Assembly (NCBI GenBank): GCA_963665785.1
Contig: OY762456.1
Location: forward strand, 3,472,001-3,536,000
Origin: UBA7455 sp026713185
Lineage (GTDB): Bacteria; Pseudomonadota; Gammaproteobacteria; Pseudomonadales; Azotimanducaceae
Direction: 5' to 3'
DNA length: 64,000 nucleotides
The notes below the pieces were generated by a model. The model saw only the letters and a program-made list of their open reading frames with translations, made no database searches and had not been told where the DNA came from. Positions 45,201 to 53,368 of the stretch are shown in pieces (position 1 is the stretch's first letter; each line of letters begins with the position of its first letter). The translations under genes were made by a program, and so were the position numbers.

Positions 45201-47584
45201 AGATGAGCCGTGAATGGGAGCGCATCATGCGCCACGACTTCCGTCCGGTGCTGGAACCTGCCCTCGAAGCCATCTATGCGGTCGAGACTACGGGCAAAAC
45301 CGCCGGTCTGGAACGTGCCCTGCATCATCTCGCCGCGGAAGCGGAACGCATCGCCGAGACCTACGCGGACATGGGCGCCGACCACGCCGGGCCGCTGTTC
45401 AACCGTGTCATGGGTAACCAGGCATCCGACGGCGCGTTCTTTACCAGACCTGTCGCTGCCTCACTCGCCGCTCGATTGACGCTGGACGCCTGTGGAGACC
45501 TGAATTGGTCAGACCCCGAAGTCTGGCGGCGGCACAAGACTGTGGATTTGGCATGTGGCAGTGGCACTTTGCTTGCAGCCATGCTTACCGACATGAAGCG
45601 CAGAGCTCTTGAGCAAGGCGCGGACGCCGAGACGCTGAACCAGCTCCAGAAACTGGCGGTCGAGGATGTCATCAAGGGCCTGGACATCAATCCTGTTTCG
45701 CTGCAGCTCGCCGCGTCCCAACTGACGGCCGGTAACCAGCGCGTCAGTTATCGGCGGATGGGGCTGCATCTAATGCCCTACGGACCCGACAGGCATGCTC
45801 CGGACCGAGTGCATGCTGGCACGCTTGAGCTATTGGATCAGCAAGCTGTCGTTCAAAGACCGAACGAACTGGATTTTGGTGACGACGCCATCAATTCCCA
45901 GGCGACATGGGAGACGTCAGACGACTCCGAACTCGAAGACGCCGTGGATGCGGTTAAGGGTGCGCGAATTGTCATCATGAATCCGCCGTTTACCAACCGT
46001 GCCGATATGGGCGAGAAGTTTCCCAAGGAAATACAACAAGCGCTTCGTTCCAGCGTTGACCATATGGAGCGAATACTGATACGCAGCGACAACGAGATGG
46101 AGAATTTTGGAGACAAGAATTCTATTGGGCCTTTGTTCGTCGCGCTGGCAGACAAATGCTTGCAAAGGCAGACAGGCGTTTTGGCGATGATCAACCCCAC
46201 CATTGCCCTGTGCGCACCATCGGGATTGAACGAGCGCCGCACTCTGGCTGCGCGCTATCACATCCACACCGTTCTGACCTGCCACCAGCCTAAAAACATC
46301 AATATGAGCCAGCAAACCAACGTCAACGAAAGCATCATCGTCATGCACCGGCACAAAGGCGCGAGGCCACCGACGCGGTTCGTCAACCTGGACAGACTGC
46401 CTATTGATGACTGGCACGCCCACGAATTGCACCAAGCACTCATGAAGTGTAAAGAGGGACAACTGCAGGACGGCTGGGGCCTAGTGTCTCACTGGCCCGC
46501 AGAAAGCATAAAGGCCGGCGACTGGACGCCGGCTATCTGGCGCTCACCGACATTGTCAGAAGCAAGCCGGGAATTTGCGAACAATCCCAACCTGCAACCT
46601 CTTGAGTCAATACCCGGTTGTACCGCTCACGACGGAAGCCGAAGGGTGCGAGAGAATTTTGACAGATCAACTCGCGATAACGAAGAAAGCATACCCATCC
46701 TGGAATCGAAAGGCGCTGAAGGCCAAAAAACGATCCAATCCACACCCGACGGACATTGGGTTTTCAAGAATGGAAGAGAACGCCAAGCAAGACATTATCT
46801 CGAATGGTCGTCGCATCTTTTAATAACCGCTGGGCAACGCAACAGTACAGCGCGTGTAACAGCCACTGCGAGTGAAACCAAATATCTAGGACAAACTTGG
46901 TTCCCTGTGGTCGGCTTGTCCCCCGACGAAGGGAAGGCTATCGCAGTCTTTGTCAACTCAACGCCGGGGCGGCTTCAAATTATGCGAGGTCCGGGTAAAA
47001 CACTGGAATTTCCAAGCTACTCGCCACAGGCGACTAACAATCTCAAAGTACCCGATATCAAGGACGACCGCATACGCAGCATCCTGGTCGCTTGCTGGGA
47101 GCGCACGAAGGACATGGTTGTTCCACAGTTTCGCGACGGCGAATGCGAAGTGCGCCGCCTCTGGGACGAAGCCGTCGCCAAGGCGATGGGATGGGACGCC
47201 TCTGAGCTAACGCGGCTGCGACTGCTGTTGCACCAGGAACCGCATGTGCGCGGTCTCGGCTACGGGCAGTACGCCGATGAATTGGAGATCGAGCCCGCCG
47301 ACCATCAACGTTTCACAGAACTCGCAGACCAATGGGAGAAAGATACCGTCTTTCTGTCTGACTTGGGCCGTGCAGCAGAACACCCGGCCCACATGGAAAT
47401 CATCAGCATGGGCGAACCGGTGGTGCCCCTGATTCTGGAAAGGATGCGGGCAGAGAGGGGACACTGGTTTATCGCGTTGCGCACCATCACGGGAGCCAAT
47501 CCCGTGAATCCAGCCGACAGGGGCAAGATCGCAGTAATGCAGGATTCCTGGCTGGAATGGGGCGAAACCAATGGATATATCTGA
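42233..47584 (+). CDS. Single-chain restriction-modification enzyme (nuclease-helicase-methyltransferase, type ISP-like)
   Basis: One protein of 1783 residues with all restriction-modification functions. The N-terminal Mrr-like PD-(D/E)XK nuclease is at about 75-97 (VGIDAVATRR, then AIQCKSR). A superfamily 2 translocase has Walker A PCGTGKT near 232, VIADEAHRT near 372, TATPRIY, and motif VI AVGRAMRTTPG. An N6-adenine methyltransferase shows DLACGSGTL near 1105 and IVIMNPPFTNR near 1249. The remaining 450 residues probably hold target recognition. This order matches type ISP enzymes, which are usually about 1600 residues. The frame opens upstream to 41972, but that part translates repeats. 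The ATG at 42233 follows TAAGGA. The 3' end overlaps the next gene by 14 bases. Confidence 0.88.
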   Translation: MSQEEEAINISTAQDTIDTALRKTAEMNPQETDGEWLEVVTVESGPFIKEWDIAECWHWDEWPDREKHFPKTTRLDVGIDAVATRRNDGKYIAIQCKSRRLDSEGRGSSINNTEIAKFAAASASDFWAERWLVTNGDNPLASGAMQSASMHSEPLKLVNITNDLLQQRQAHVAPEECEHCQPNPQGEERLQTKTCMQNEAVANSVRILREQERSESGGLPVGEARGRIILPCGTGKTRISLRIIEELTSADGLSIVLCPSIALVGQIRREYLQYASVSIDVLAVCSDATAGYDPKKEGSRNATLDPTVDNSNVSASEVKGKVTTDAGEIADWMRQSSLDNGIKVLIGTYQSSARVSEALLSAGVKASVVIADEAHRTAGLKRRNSKSATASKEEKRLRDFTVCHDSDRFPVIYRVYQTATPRIYDGKRPTGNPGWIVRSMDDETTFGVELYRKSYLEAVRNRWLSDYRIIAMGINDPEAFKTANILAKNTKSTGHNKLTTTDYLRGLAFALTMGGATQGKAVDIKSCIAFMNTVDKSKNMAADLQSANVKKWVSQWLSENADGRAVSDYSLEHLDASSNAVARETAKGRLAAADAAHPHGIINVGIFGEGTDSPSLSAVAFLEARKSPIDVVQAVGRAMRTTPGKELGYIVCPILIPPTADPEKWLSNSAAEEGWQELGQILLALRAHDQRIEENLEELLQLYIPKSPPVERTLVAVASGEGRRIQYGEVEGPPGAAQEAVEQALAGKSRTEAGISPVEGMRTDYGASALVLDAHGDTGSKEPTAEYDSGTVDLTQVLTGKKNSDGSVELRANSVTRDKPKAGEARGIVNIQKTKAKARKMINTGEGGYRVQSGSHRKPRKTAKERAEETGQLMLKLSGLEDYGSAIKMNLLSKSGLSDNRVIRDLNILESSVTEAAHHMRADGLLPALNRHFGLDRLKETGKKQADGCTIAALLLMNAAMLHQRISNGGWLAGISDLSLIKNQADVVRKMSREWERIMRHDFRPVLEPALEAIYAVETTGKTAGLERALHHLAAEAERIAETYADMGADHAGPLFNRVMGNQASDGAFFTRPVAASLAARLTLDACGDLNWSDPEVWRRHKTVDLACGSGTLLAAMLTDMKRRALEQGADAETLNQLQKLAVEDVIKGLDINPVSLQLAASQLTAGNQRVSYRRMGLHLMPYGPDRHAPDRVHAGTLELLDQQAVVQRPNELDFGDDAINSQATWETSDDSELEDAVDAVKGARIVIMNPPFTNRADMGEKFPKEIQQALRSSVDHMERILIRSDNEMENFGDKNSIGPLFVALADKCLQRQTGVLAMINPTIALCAPSGLNERRTLAARYHIHTVLTCHQPKNINMSQQTNVNESIIVMHRHKGARPPTRFVNLDRLPIDDWHAHELHQALMKCKEGQLQDGWGLVSHWPAESIKAGDWTPAIWRSPTLSEASREFANNPNLQPLESIPGCTAHDGSRRVRENFDRSTRDNEESIPILESKGAEGQKTIQSTPDGHWVFKNGRERQARHYLEWSSHLLITAGQRNSTARVTATASETKYLGQTWFPVVGLSPDEGKAIAVFVNSTPGRLQIMRGPGKTLEFPSYSPQATNNLKVPDIKDDRIRSILVACWERTKDMVVPQFRDGECEVRRLWDEAVAKAMGWDASELTRLRLLLHQEPHVRGLGYGQYADELEIEPADHQRFTELADQWEKDTVFLSDLGRAAEHPAHMEIISMGEPVVPLILERMRAERGHWFIALRTITGANPVNPADRGKIAVMQDSWLEWGETNGYI

Positions 47585-48035
47585 CTGGACGCAAAGGCTT
47601 GAAAATGTATTTCCAAGGCTGTCCGGCGAAGCGTTTCAAATTGTTGCCCCAACTTCGAATCGGTACAACTGCATAGCTTATGCCGCCGGTGACACGAGCG
47701 AATGGTGGGACATTGTGGAAGGAGATTACTATTGGCCTCATTTCGCAACGCGTTCAGACAGAATTGAAAGCTTGATTGAAGTATTCGCCGGGTTGGGATT
47801 TCAGCAATGCCAGGACAGTAGTCTTGAAAGCGGCTATGAAAAGGTCGCGCTGTACGAAGAACAGGGTGTGTGGAAACACGCGGCTTTGCAAACTCCCACC
47901 GGACGCTGGCGCAGCAAAATGGGGCAAGGTCCGGTAATCGAACACCTCAGCCCGGAGTCGCTTTGCGATGGAATTTACGGCAATCCGGCAGTACTCATGC
48001 GTAGGTCCACAAGTCATGCGACGAGTCCTGAGTGA
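47571..48035 (+). CDS. DUF7689-like protein, partner of the restriction enzyme
   Basis: A 154-residue protein I recognise only as a hypothetical family. Conserved-looking blocks are YNCIAYAAGDTSEWW (about 32-46), YEKVALYEEQGVWKHAALQ (about 98-116) and GRWRSKMG. A Cys in an N-C-x-A turn with a later H-A-A and a Trp-rich strand suggests a papain- or transglutaminase-like fold; this is inference. It overlaps the restriction-modification gene by 14 bases and was probably co-transferred with it. Confidence 0.6.
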   Translation: MDISDWTQRLENVFPRLSGEAFQIVAPTSNRYNCIAYAAGDTSEWWDIVEGDYYWPHFATRSDRIESLIEVFAGLGFQQCQDSSLESGYEKVALYEEQGVWKHAALQTPTGRWRSKMGQGPVIEHLSPESLCDGIYGNPAVLMRRSTSHATSPE

Positions 48036-48059
48036 GAATTAACGGTGGTCCAAATACTG

Positions 48060-48221
48060 ATGAACCGTTCTAAAGTCACATTATTCATCCTCGCGATACT
48101 TCACTTCTGGCAGCTGGCCTGGGCGCAGAATACGCAGTTGATCATCCGCTATGACAGCATTCATCATCCTTTCGTCGCCTCGGGCGGCATGGTGGTAAGC
48201 CAGAAAGGGACGGCGAGTTGA
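48060..48221 (+). pseudogene. Gamma-glutamyltransferase N-terminal remnant, cut by repeat B
   Basis: A 53-codon frame starting at ATG 48060 has a signal peptide (SKVTLFILAILHFWQLAWAQ) and then RYDSIHHPFVASGGMVVSQ, which resembles the start of mature gamma-glutamyltransferases. Homology ends exactly where repeat B copy 2 begins, and the stop TGA at 48219-48221 is formed by the junction. About 500 residues are missing. Identification rests on this short stretch. Confidence 0.65.
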
Positions 48222-48261
48222 TAGGTAATTTAAACCACACTTTCACGATAACGTAGAAGTG
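48219..48261. repeat. Repeat B, copy 2 (5' part)
   Basis: Begins GATAGGTAATTTAAACCAC at the end of the gamma-glutamyltransferase remnant and runs to about GATAACGTAGAAGT, then diverges. The following 48262-48385 contains a short duplicated phrase (AAAACTGCAG / AAAATTGCAG) and no gene. Confidence 0.85.
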
Positions 48262-48385
48262 TCAATGTCAATCGAAAACTGCAGGTTTTTGACAATTGAA
48301 AATTGCAGATTCTGCAGAAGTGCTCCGTCCTTCGGTAGTGTGTTCCCGTCTAAGTTTGCTCTGTGTTGCCACCTGGACGCAACCA

Positions 48386-48498
48386 GATTAGTGGGGTCGA
48401 GAGATTAGTGGGGTCAGAGTAAAGTGCCGAAGTAAAACGCAACATTGCGACAAAAGCGGGACTTTTTACTCCAGTACTTTACTCTGACCCCGGAACCT
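48386..48498. repeat. Repeat A, copy 3
   Basis: The ATTAGTGGGGTC edge appears twice, followed by the arm CAGAGTAAAGTGCCGAAG, the centre CAACATTGCGACAAAAGCGG, and the return arm ending ACTCTGACCCCGGAACCTTT. It carries more substitutions than copies 1, 7 and 8. Confidence 0.9.
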
Positions 48499-48499
48499 T

Positions 48500-48586
48500 T
48501 CGGCACAACCAGCAGACAAACCAGTCGAACAGGCACCGGAAAAGACACCGGAGCCCAAACAGATCGAATTCGGTCTGGAACTTTAG
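48500..48586 (+). pseudogene. Possible gene-tail remnant
   Basis: Directly after repeat A a frame reads SAQPADKPVEQAPEKTPEPK and ends IEFGLEL and TAG at 48584-48586. It has the look of a Pro/Glu-rich protein C-terminus cut off by the repeat. It may be the far side of a gene broken when the island was assembled, but no family can be named. Confidence 0.3.
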
Positions 48587-48630
48587 GTGGCCTGCCGGGC
48601 TCGTGCGTGGCCGAGCTCACCGGCCCGGCG

Positions 48631-49830
48631 TCACAATTCCTCGACAATGCGCTGGATGCGGGTGCGGAACGCATTGACGAACCGGTTCGCGCGATCCTCG
48701 AGAAAAACCATCATCTGCTCCCTGTGCTGCGGGTCGCGAATGTCGGGAATCGGCTGGAAGGCATCGACACTGTGCTGGTTATTCTCGGTGTTCCATTCGA
48801 CGGGCACACCGAGGTCCTCGTTAATGGTTTTGCGCTCTTCGAAAAGGCGTTCATAGACTCTGTCGCCCAGTTCGGTACGCGTAAACTTGAGAACTATACC
48901 AATGCGTTTGTCGATCTTCCGACAATACAGCTTCATCCGAGCACTGGAGCCGGCGGGCATCTGCAAGGTGAGGAATCCTTTGGTATTGGGCTTGGGATGC
49001 GGAACAGCGGCATCGTCCAGTTGAAACCGCGAGCAGAATTCATTCCAGAATCCCTGGAAGAAGATCTCCAGTTCGTCCAGTTGGCGATCATCGTCGTCTT
49101 CAGTGTCCTCGCTCACATCGATGCCCTCGGAGGCGACGCTGATCACGGTGCGTTTCACGACCAGCGACTGCGCGAGCACGCGAGGTTGCACCAACAGGCC
49201 GCGGTCCGGCAACCGGTAAACGGCCAACTCGACGAGCCCGAACGTGAACTCGAGCGTTCCGTGGCGCTCCAGAAAATCTGCGATCATGGCCACGCCCTCG
49301 CGGATACCGTCGCCACAGATAAGGAGCAGAAAACGCCCCTGGCGAAGGTTGCGCGAGACTTCATCAACGAAGTCGGCTTCGTCAAGCTCCGCGGCGGCCT
49401 CGTTCACGATGTTGAAAAGCGCATTGCCGTGCTGACCGGTGCGGCGGGTCACGGCGCCCTGTATATCCTCGTAAGTCCATCGGCTGAGTTCCTTTGCATA
49501 GTCCAGGATTTGACCGACGACGGTTCTGCGCGCTTCGGGGTTGCGCCAGAGCTTGGTTTCGAGCACCACCAGCCGGCCCTGGGGCGTGGCGTAGAGCGCA
49601 TCGATGGGTCCGGCCGGTGTGTTCAGCTCCGTACACACGGGTACGGCGCCGGCATAGGCGCGGTCGATTTCCTCGATGGGCAGCGCCTCGGGATGGCAGA
49701 ACAGCAGTTTCTGCAGCCACGCCTCGTCGTAATCCGCGGAGGTCCCGTTGGCGGAAAGGGGAATTTTCTCCAGCGGCTCCGACGGGCCGCCGGGAGGGAT
49801 CAGGATGGGTGCGGTAAATTGTGACGCCAT
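48631..49830 (-). CDS. PD-(D/E)XK nuclease-like protein
   Basis: A 399-residue protein. Residues about 80-115 read GPIDALYATPQGRLVVLETK followed by LWRNPEARRTVVGQILDYAK, a clear PD-(D/E)XK pattern (Asp, then Glu-x-Lys, then a helix with QxxxY). The middle has an acidic run (SEDTEDDDDRQLDE, about 250-263). The C-terminal part (about 300-400) resembles the modules often attached to such nucleases. Substrate unknown; a defence or DNA-repair role is inferred from context. ATG 49830 has AAAGGA six bases upstream; an ATG 5 codons earlier is less likely. A long plus-strand frame over the same bases is a shadow. Confidence 0.75.
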   Translation of the reverse strand: MASQFTAPILIPPGGPSEPLEKIPLSANGTSADYDEAWLQKLLFCHPEALPIEEIDRAYAGAVPVCTELNTPAGPIDALYATPQGRLVVLETKLWRNPEARRTVVGQILDYAKELSRWTYEDIQGAVTRRTGQHGNALFNIVNEAAAELDEADFVDEVSRNLRQGRFLLLICGDGIREGVAMIADFLERHGTLEFTFGLVELAVYRLPDRGLLVQPRVLAQSLVVKRTVISVASEGIDVSEDTEDDDDRQLDELEIFFQGFWNEFCSRFQLDDAAVPHPKPNTKGFLTLQMPAGSSARMKLYCRKIDKRIGIVLKFTRTELGDRVYERLFEERKTINEDLGVPVEWNTENNQHSVDAFQPIPDIRDPQHREQMMVFLEDRANRFVNAFRTRIQRIVEEL

Positions 49831-49892
49831 TATGTGTCCTTTCATTTTGTCGTAGATGGTTCTCGGAAGTGCGGTGGGGGCAGGGTCAGGTA

Positions 49893-49968
49893 GATAGGTA
49901 ATTTAAAACACATTCTCACGATAACGTAGAAGTATACACGGCGGGTAGTATTGAGAGAACTTCGCGTC
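49893..49968. repeat. Repeat B, copy 3 (5' half)
   Basis: Runs from GATAGGTAATTTAAAACAC to GAGAACTTCGCGTC, then breaks into two direct copies of CAAAAAAGGGGTC at about 49970-49997. It lies behind the start of the PD-(D/E)XK nuclease gene. Confidence 0.88.
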
Positions 49969-49970
49969 CA

Positions 49971-50396
49971 AAAAAGGGGTCCGCAAAAAAGGGGTCACCC
50001 ATTAGTCGATCCTTGTCAACAAGGCGATAAAAATTTGAGTGAACTCCACACCCCATTCTTTTGCTTTTGCTTTTTTCGGTTCTCGTGTCATGCGTCCGTT
50101 TTTGTGTGTGCGAGCTACTTCGTTAAAGAGAAGTGCTTCAGTCACCCATCAGGATTTAGGCGCTCAGTATGACAATTTCTAGTCGTGACAGCCAAGGCCC
50201 TTGGTAGATTTCTACCCCATCAAATAATCGGTACCCCAACACAGCTATTCAGTATGTGAGATGGCTCGTTGCCAGTCCTCCAGGAGCTTGCATTGAGGGC
50301 ACTCCACGCCAACCAAAAATAGAACCGGGTGAAGGATATTCAGGAGGCGAGGGTTGTTAACCAGACCCCTTTTGATCTCATCACCCGATAAAACAG
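49971..50396. other. Gene-free stretch next to the IS110 element
   Basis: About 425 bases with a tandem pair of CAAAAAAGGGGTC at the left end, T-rich sequence (50056-50085) and no frame that looks like protein on either strand. It borders the 3' end of the IS110 transposase. Part of it is probably the noncoding end of that element. I can identify nothing else in it. Confidence 0.4.
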
Positions 50397-51410
50397 TTAT
50401 CCAAAGGCACGCTTTACATCAAACATCTGATTCTCCTTTAACATGTGGTAACAGGCACGGGTTAACTTGTTGGCGACTGCTTTTTTGGCCACCATTAACG
50501 GCACCTGTTTACATTTCTTTTGATAGTAACGTTTAATGGTTGGGTTCCAGATTGTGGCATAGTGCGCCGCTTCCACAAATGCCATGGCCAAATAACGGTT
50601 GCCGTTTCTGCGGTTACCGTGGCCCTTGATTTTGCCATTGCTGATCTTCTTCGATGGCACGCAGCGTGCGTACGATGAGTAGTTACCCACCGCCGCAAAG
50701 CGTTCAATGGGCCCCGTCTCCATCAGGATCGTCATCCCCAGTATTTTGCCGATGCCGGGTGTGCTGGTGAGCACGCTATACTGACCTGCTTCACAACGCG
50801 ACAGCACAAACGTTTCCACATGGTTTATTTGCTGTTGCAGCTGCTGCCAAAGCTGGCGCGATTGCTGGCCGTTGAAGAGCACTGATGCATCCTTAAAATA
50901 GCATCCAAGGTCCTCACATTGCAGTCGCTTGACCTGATAGCTGGACAAACGCTTACCGGTGTGGCGGCTAATAAGGCTCTGCAAACTCAACAGCTGCGCC
51001 GTGCTTTGCTTGACCAATAGTAACCGGCGACGCAGTACATCACGGACGTATCGCATGGGTTGGGGATAAATGAATCCCTTTGGCAGAATATCGAGACGCA
51101 ACAAATGCGCGAGAAAACGCGCATCCGATGCATCGTTGGTATATTTGATGCCATTGTATTGTTGGATCGCCAGGGTATTGGCCAGGTGAACTGGATACCC
51201 CAGTTCGACTAGACCATCCACCAGCCAATACCAGTTATAGGTAGATTCGACCACGACACCTGAGATATCGGTCTGGAAGGGTGATAAATAGTTTGAGATG
51301 ATATTGATATCATTGTCTAACCGCTTTTCTTTTATCACCTGGTCATGTTCATCAATTAAAGAAATTAGTGAGTTATTGCTGTGTAGATCTATTCCGCAGT
51401 ACAGTTGCAT
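50397..51410 (-). CDS. IS110 family transposase
   Basis: A DEDD-type transposase of 337 residues. Catalytic acids are seen at Asp8 (YCGIDLH), Glu55 (VVVESTYNWYWLVDGL) and the Asp pair in YTNDASDARFLAHLL (about 93-97). The C-terminal Tnp domain has STPGIGKILGMTILMETGPI and ARCVPSKKISNGKIKGHGNR with the conserved serine. Complete, with no internal stop, so possibly active. The IS110 family is guided by a bridge RNA encoded in the noncoding end of the element. Confidence 0.95.
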   Translation of the reverse strand: MQLYCGIDLHSNNSLISLIDEHDQVIKEKRLDNDINIISNYLSPFQTDISGVVVESTYNWYWLVDGLVELGYPVHLANTLAIQQYNGIKYTNDASDARFLAHLLRLDILPKGFIYPQPMRYVRDVLRRRLLLVKQSTAQLLSLQSLISRHTGKRLSSYQVKRLQCEDLGCYFKDASVLFNGQQSRQLWQQLQQQINHVETFVLSRCEAGQYSVLTSTPGIGKILGMTILMETGPIERFAAVGNYSSYARCVPSKKISNGKIKGHGNRRNGNRYLAMAFVEAAHYATIWNPTIKRYYQKKCKQVPLMVAKKAVANKLTRACYHMLKENQMFDVKRAFG

Positions 51411-51605
51411 AGGTCGCGTCTCCTGAGTTGAGGTAAGCCCTCTTCGAGTTTACCTCGTGGATGCCTCGATGAGGGAGGCGTCGACTTATGATTTTCAGGT
51501 CCATTTTTCTTCGTATTGCCAGACATGCAGACTTGGATCATAAACGCCAATTGGTTATAAACTTCGCCCCAATTCTGAAACTACACTCGATTGACCCATT
51601 GAGGC
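51411..51605 (-). ncRNA. Putative noncoding end of the IS110 element (bridge RNA candidate)
   Basis: The 195 bases upstream of the transposase start contain a hairpin, GAGGTAA at 51430-51436 with TTACCTC at 51450-51456, then a second small stem CCTC/GAGG at 51464-51474. IS110 elements of this type encode their bridge RNA upstream of the transposase. The exact ends of the element and the guide loops cannot be set from one copy, so this is a location suggestion only. Confidence 0.3.
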
Positions 51606-51813
51606 TCAAGGAATGATTTTCGTAAATTCGTCATACTTATGACGTGGCTTATGTTTCATCTTTCTTTCATGCAATGACTGGACTAGACGCTTCAACCCCT
51701 TGGTCTTCTCCATACTCATTGGCGAATCGCTCGAATGCTTGCTGAAATTGACCCGATTGATCCTTCCAGTTATCCCAATTGATTAGTGGATAGTCCTTTT
51801 CTGTAAATTTCAT
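51606..51813 (-). other. Two overlapping short frames upstream of the IS110 element
   Basis: On the minus strand, ATG at 51813 opens a 48-codon frame (MKFTEKDYPLINWDNWKDQS at its start) ending at 51667. ATG at 51713 opens a 35-codon frame in another phase that ends at 51606 and is very Lys/His-rich (KMKHKPRHKYDEFTK). The pieces look protein-like but are short. They may be remnants of one frameshifted gene or a tiny gene pair. No family recognised. Confidence 0.25.
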
Positions 51814-51881
51814 GCAGCATGATTACCTCATAACGAATTTCTGATTAGGTCTATATCACTGACCCTTTTTACTTTTTTGAG

Positions 51882-51907
51882 GAAAAATGGACCTGACCCC
51901 ATTTTTC
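51882..51907. terminator. 9-base perfect inverted repeat
   Basis: GAAAAATGG at 51882-51890 is the exact inverse of CCATTTTTC at 51899-51907, with an 8-base loop. Reading plus, it ends CCATTTTTC, so it may act as a terminator between the two minus/plus blocks; otherwise an isolated palindrome. The region 51908-52118 holds no recognisable gene. Confidence 0.35.
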
Positions 51908-52118
51908 AATGAATGGCAGGAAAATCCCAATCCGAATGGGAAAGGACAGTTGGCGCATCCATGCGGCGTCGGTCGGGGTGACGGAAACCGTCGCAAGGCT
52001 GGTGCAAAGTTCCCGGTGCGCGCATGGCGGCTTGGTGTTCCAACGCGAAGAAGCTCGCCCTGAAACGGGGTGCGGCTGTAGTCGATCTGCATCGACGACT
52101 ACTTACATGGCGGTCGTG

Positions 52119-52796
52119 TCAGGACGAGGCGTCTTGGAAGGCAGCATAGAGTTCTTGGTCGAACAGGCGGGCGGAAACAATGTCGCGCATCGGGAAGGCG
52201 ACCTTGAGGTCGTCCAACGCCAAGTCGGACAGGTGGTCTTCGATGGCGGGTGCGTAGTTCGTGGTCATGACGAGATCGCGAGAGTCATTGTCACGGTAGC
52301 CGCTTGCTATCGGGATCAGGGCGACGTCTCCGCCGTCGCGATGGCCGAACGTACCTTGAATCGGCGAACCGACATACGACTTGCGGCTGACTAGAGAGAG
52401 TTCGACGAAACGACCTTCCAGCATCGCCTGGTCGATGATCATGCTTATCTGGTCGCCGGCCGCTTCGGCCGCCTTCTCCCGCGCCTTGAAACGGTCGAAA
52501 CTGGAGAGCCTGTTAAAGATGATGGGCAGGAGCGCTGCGAGGACGAACGTGCCAGCGGCGGTCCCCGAATAGTCGAGGGGGACGATCGTTTTCCAGCACT
52601 CGGCGATGTCTGGAATGTAGGTGTTGGCGAGCACGACCAATAGCCGGGCAACAAAGAACAACAGAACGCCTGCTATGGCGGATTGGAAGACGACGTGATA
52701 GCCGGTCTCGCGGGGCAGGGAGTAACGAGTACCGTTGAACCAGTTGAGGAAGAGGTAGCCCGCAAGGGCTGGCACCAACAGAAGCCCTAGGCCCAC
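52119..52796 (-). CDS. Membrane protein of unknown function
   Basis: A 225-residue protein with hydrophobic segments at about 3-20, 38-60 and 77-95, followed by a cytoplasmic Arg/Lys-Ala helix (RFKAREKAAEAAGDQ) and a soluble domain of about 110 residues (ELSLVSRKSYVGSPIQG). Start is GTG at 52796. The frame is open for a further 33 bases upstream without a standard start. The small Pro-rich gene ending at 52811 is 14 bases upstream, so the two may form an operon. No family recognised. Confidence 0.55.
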   Translation of the reverse strand: MGLGLLLVPALAGYLFLNWFNGTRYSLPRETGYHVVFQSAIAGVLLFFVARLLVVLANTYIPDIAECWKTIVPLDYSGTAAGTFVLAALLPIIFNRLSSFDRFKAREKAAEAAGDQISMIIDQAMLEGRFVELSLVSRKSYVGSPIQGTFGHRDGGDVALIPIASGYRDNDSRDLVMTTNYAPAIEDHLSDLALDDLKVAFPMRDIVSARLFDQELYAAFQDASS

Positions 52797-52810
52797 GGGG
52801 AGAATGTCCC

Positions 52811-53035
52811 TTAGGGCTTGGGCGGGTGTGATTCGGCGAGTTTAACCATGCTGCCAAGTTGGGTGCGGAAAGCCTCGCTGGAAGCGAGGTCACCGGTCTT
52901 TATCGAAAGGCGGCCTTTCCTGTCGATGTGGACTGGCGGCGGTTTGGGTGCTGTTGGGGGCGACGATGGTGTTTTGGATTGGCGTTCGGGCTCGCTCACA
53001 CTCGTGGCCTTTGGTCGGTCGAAGTCATGTCGCAA
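52811..53035 (-). CDS. Small Pro-rich hypothetical protein
   Basis: 74 residues: a charged N-terminus, a Pro-rich stretch (TPSSPPTAPKPPPVHIDRKG), then RLSIKTGDLASSEAFRTQLG and a tail of KLAESHPPKP. It precedes the membrane protein on the same strand by 14 bases. It has the composition of a real secretory or linker protein but no recognised domain. The other frames over this segment are less protein-like. Confidence 0.4.
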   Translation of the reverse strand: MRHDFDRPKATSVSEPERQSKTPSSPPTAPKPPPVHIDRKGRLSIKTGDLASSEAFRTQLGSMVKLAESHPPKP

Positions 53036-53089
53036 TCTTACCTGTATCGGCTTGGATTCGCAAGCGCAGTCCGGGCGTGTGTAGAGAAC

Positions 53090-53290
53090 AATTAATCTGT
53101 CCGCTTTTATAACAAGTTATCTGTCCGGTTTTACAATGGGGTATTTCAATCGATTTGGAGTACCCGATGAGACCGGCAAAATGGTTACAGGAGACGAGAC
53201 TAATGATCTTCACACCATGCCAAGTATCATCGGCATTGACGTCAGCAAAATAAGTTTTGACTGTGCCTGGTCTAGCAATGGTGGCGACGA
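53090..53290 (+). mobile_element. Remnant of a second IS110-like element
   Basis: ATG at 53217 opens PSIIGIDVSKISFDCAW, a typical IS110 transposase N-terminus with the first catalytic Asp, but the frame ends after 27 residues at 53298-53300. The bases upstream carry two ATCTGTCCG phrases 23 bases apart (near 53095 and 53118), as might be found at an element end. This sequence is unrelated at the residue level to the intact transposase at 50397-51410. Confidence 0.55.
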
Positions 53291-53368
53291 TCCGCCACTT
53301 TGACGGGGTAGTGTCAGAAATTATGTGTGTGGGCTTGCTCATCGTCTGGCGTTTGCAGGTGCACACTC

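Noticed and set aside
48445..49824. 459-codon plus-strand frame
   Set aside because: Its first part translates repeat A and the rest is opposite the PD-(D/E)XK nuclease gene, which has a ribosome site and catalytic motifs.
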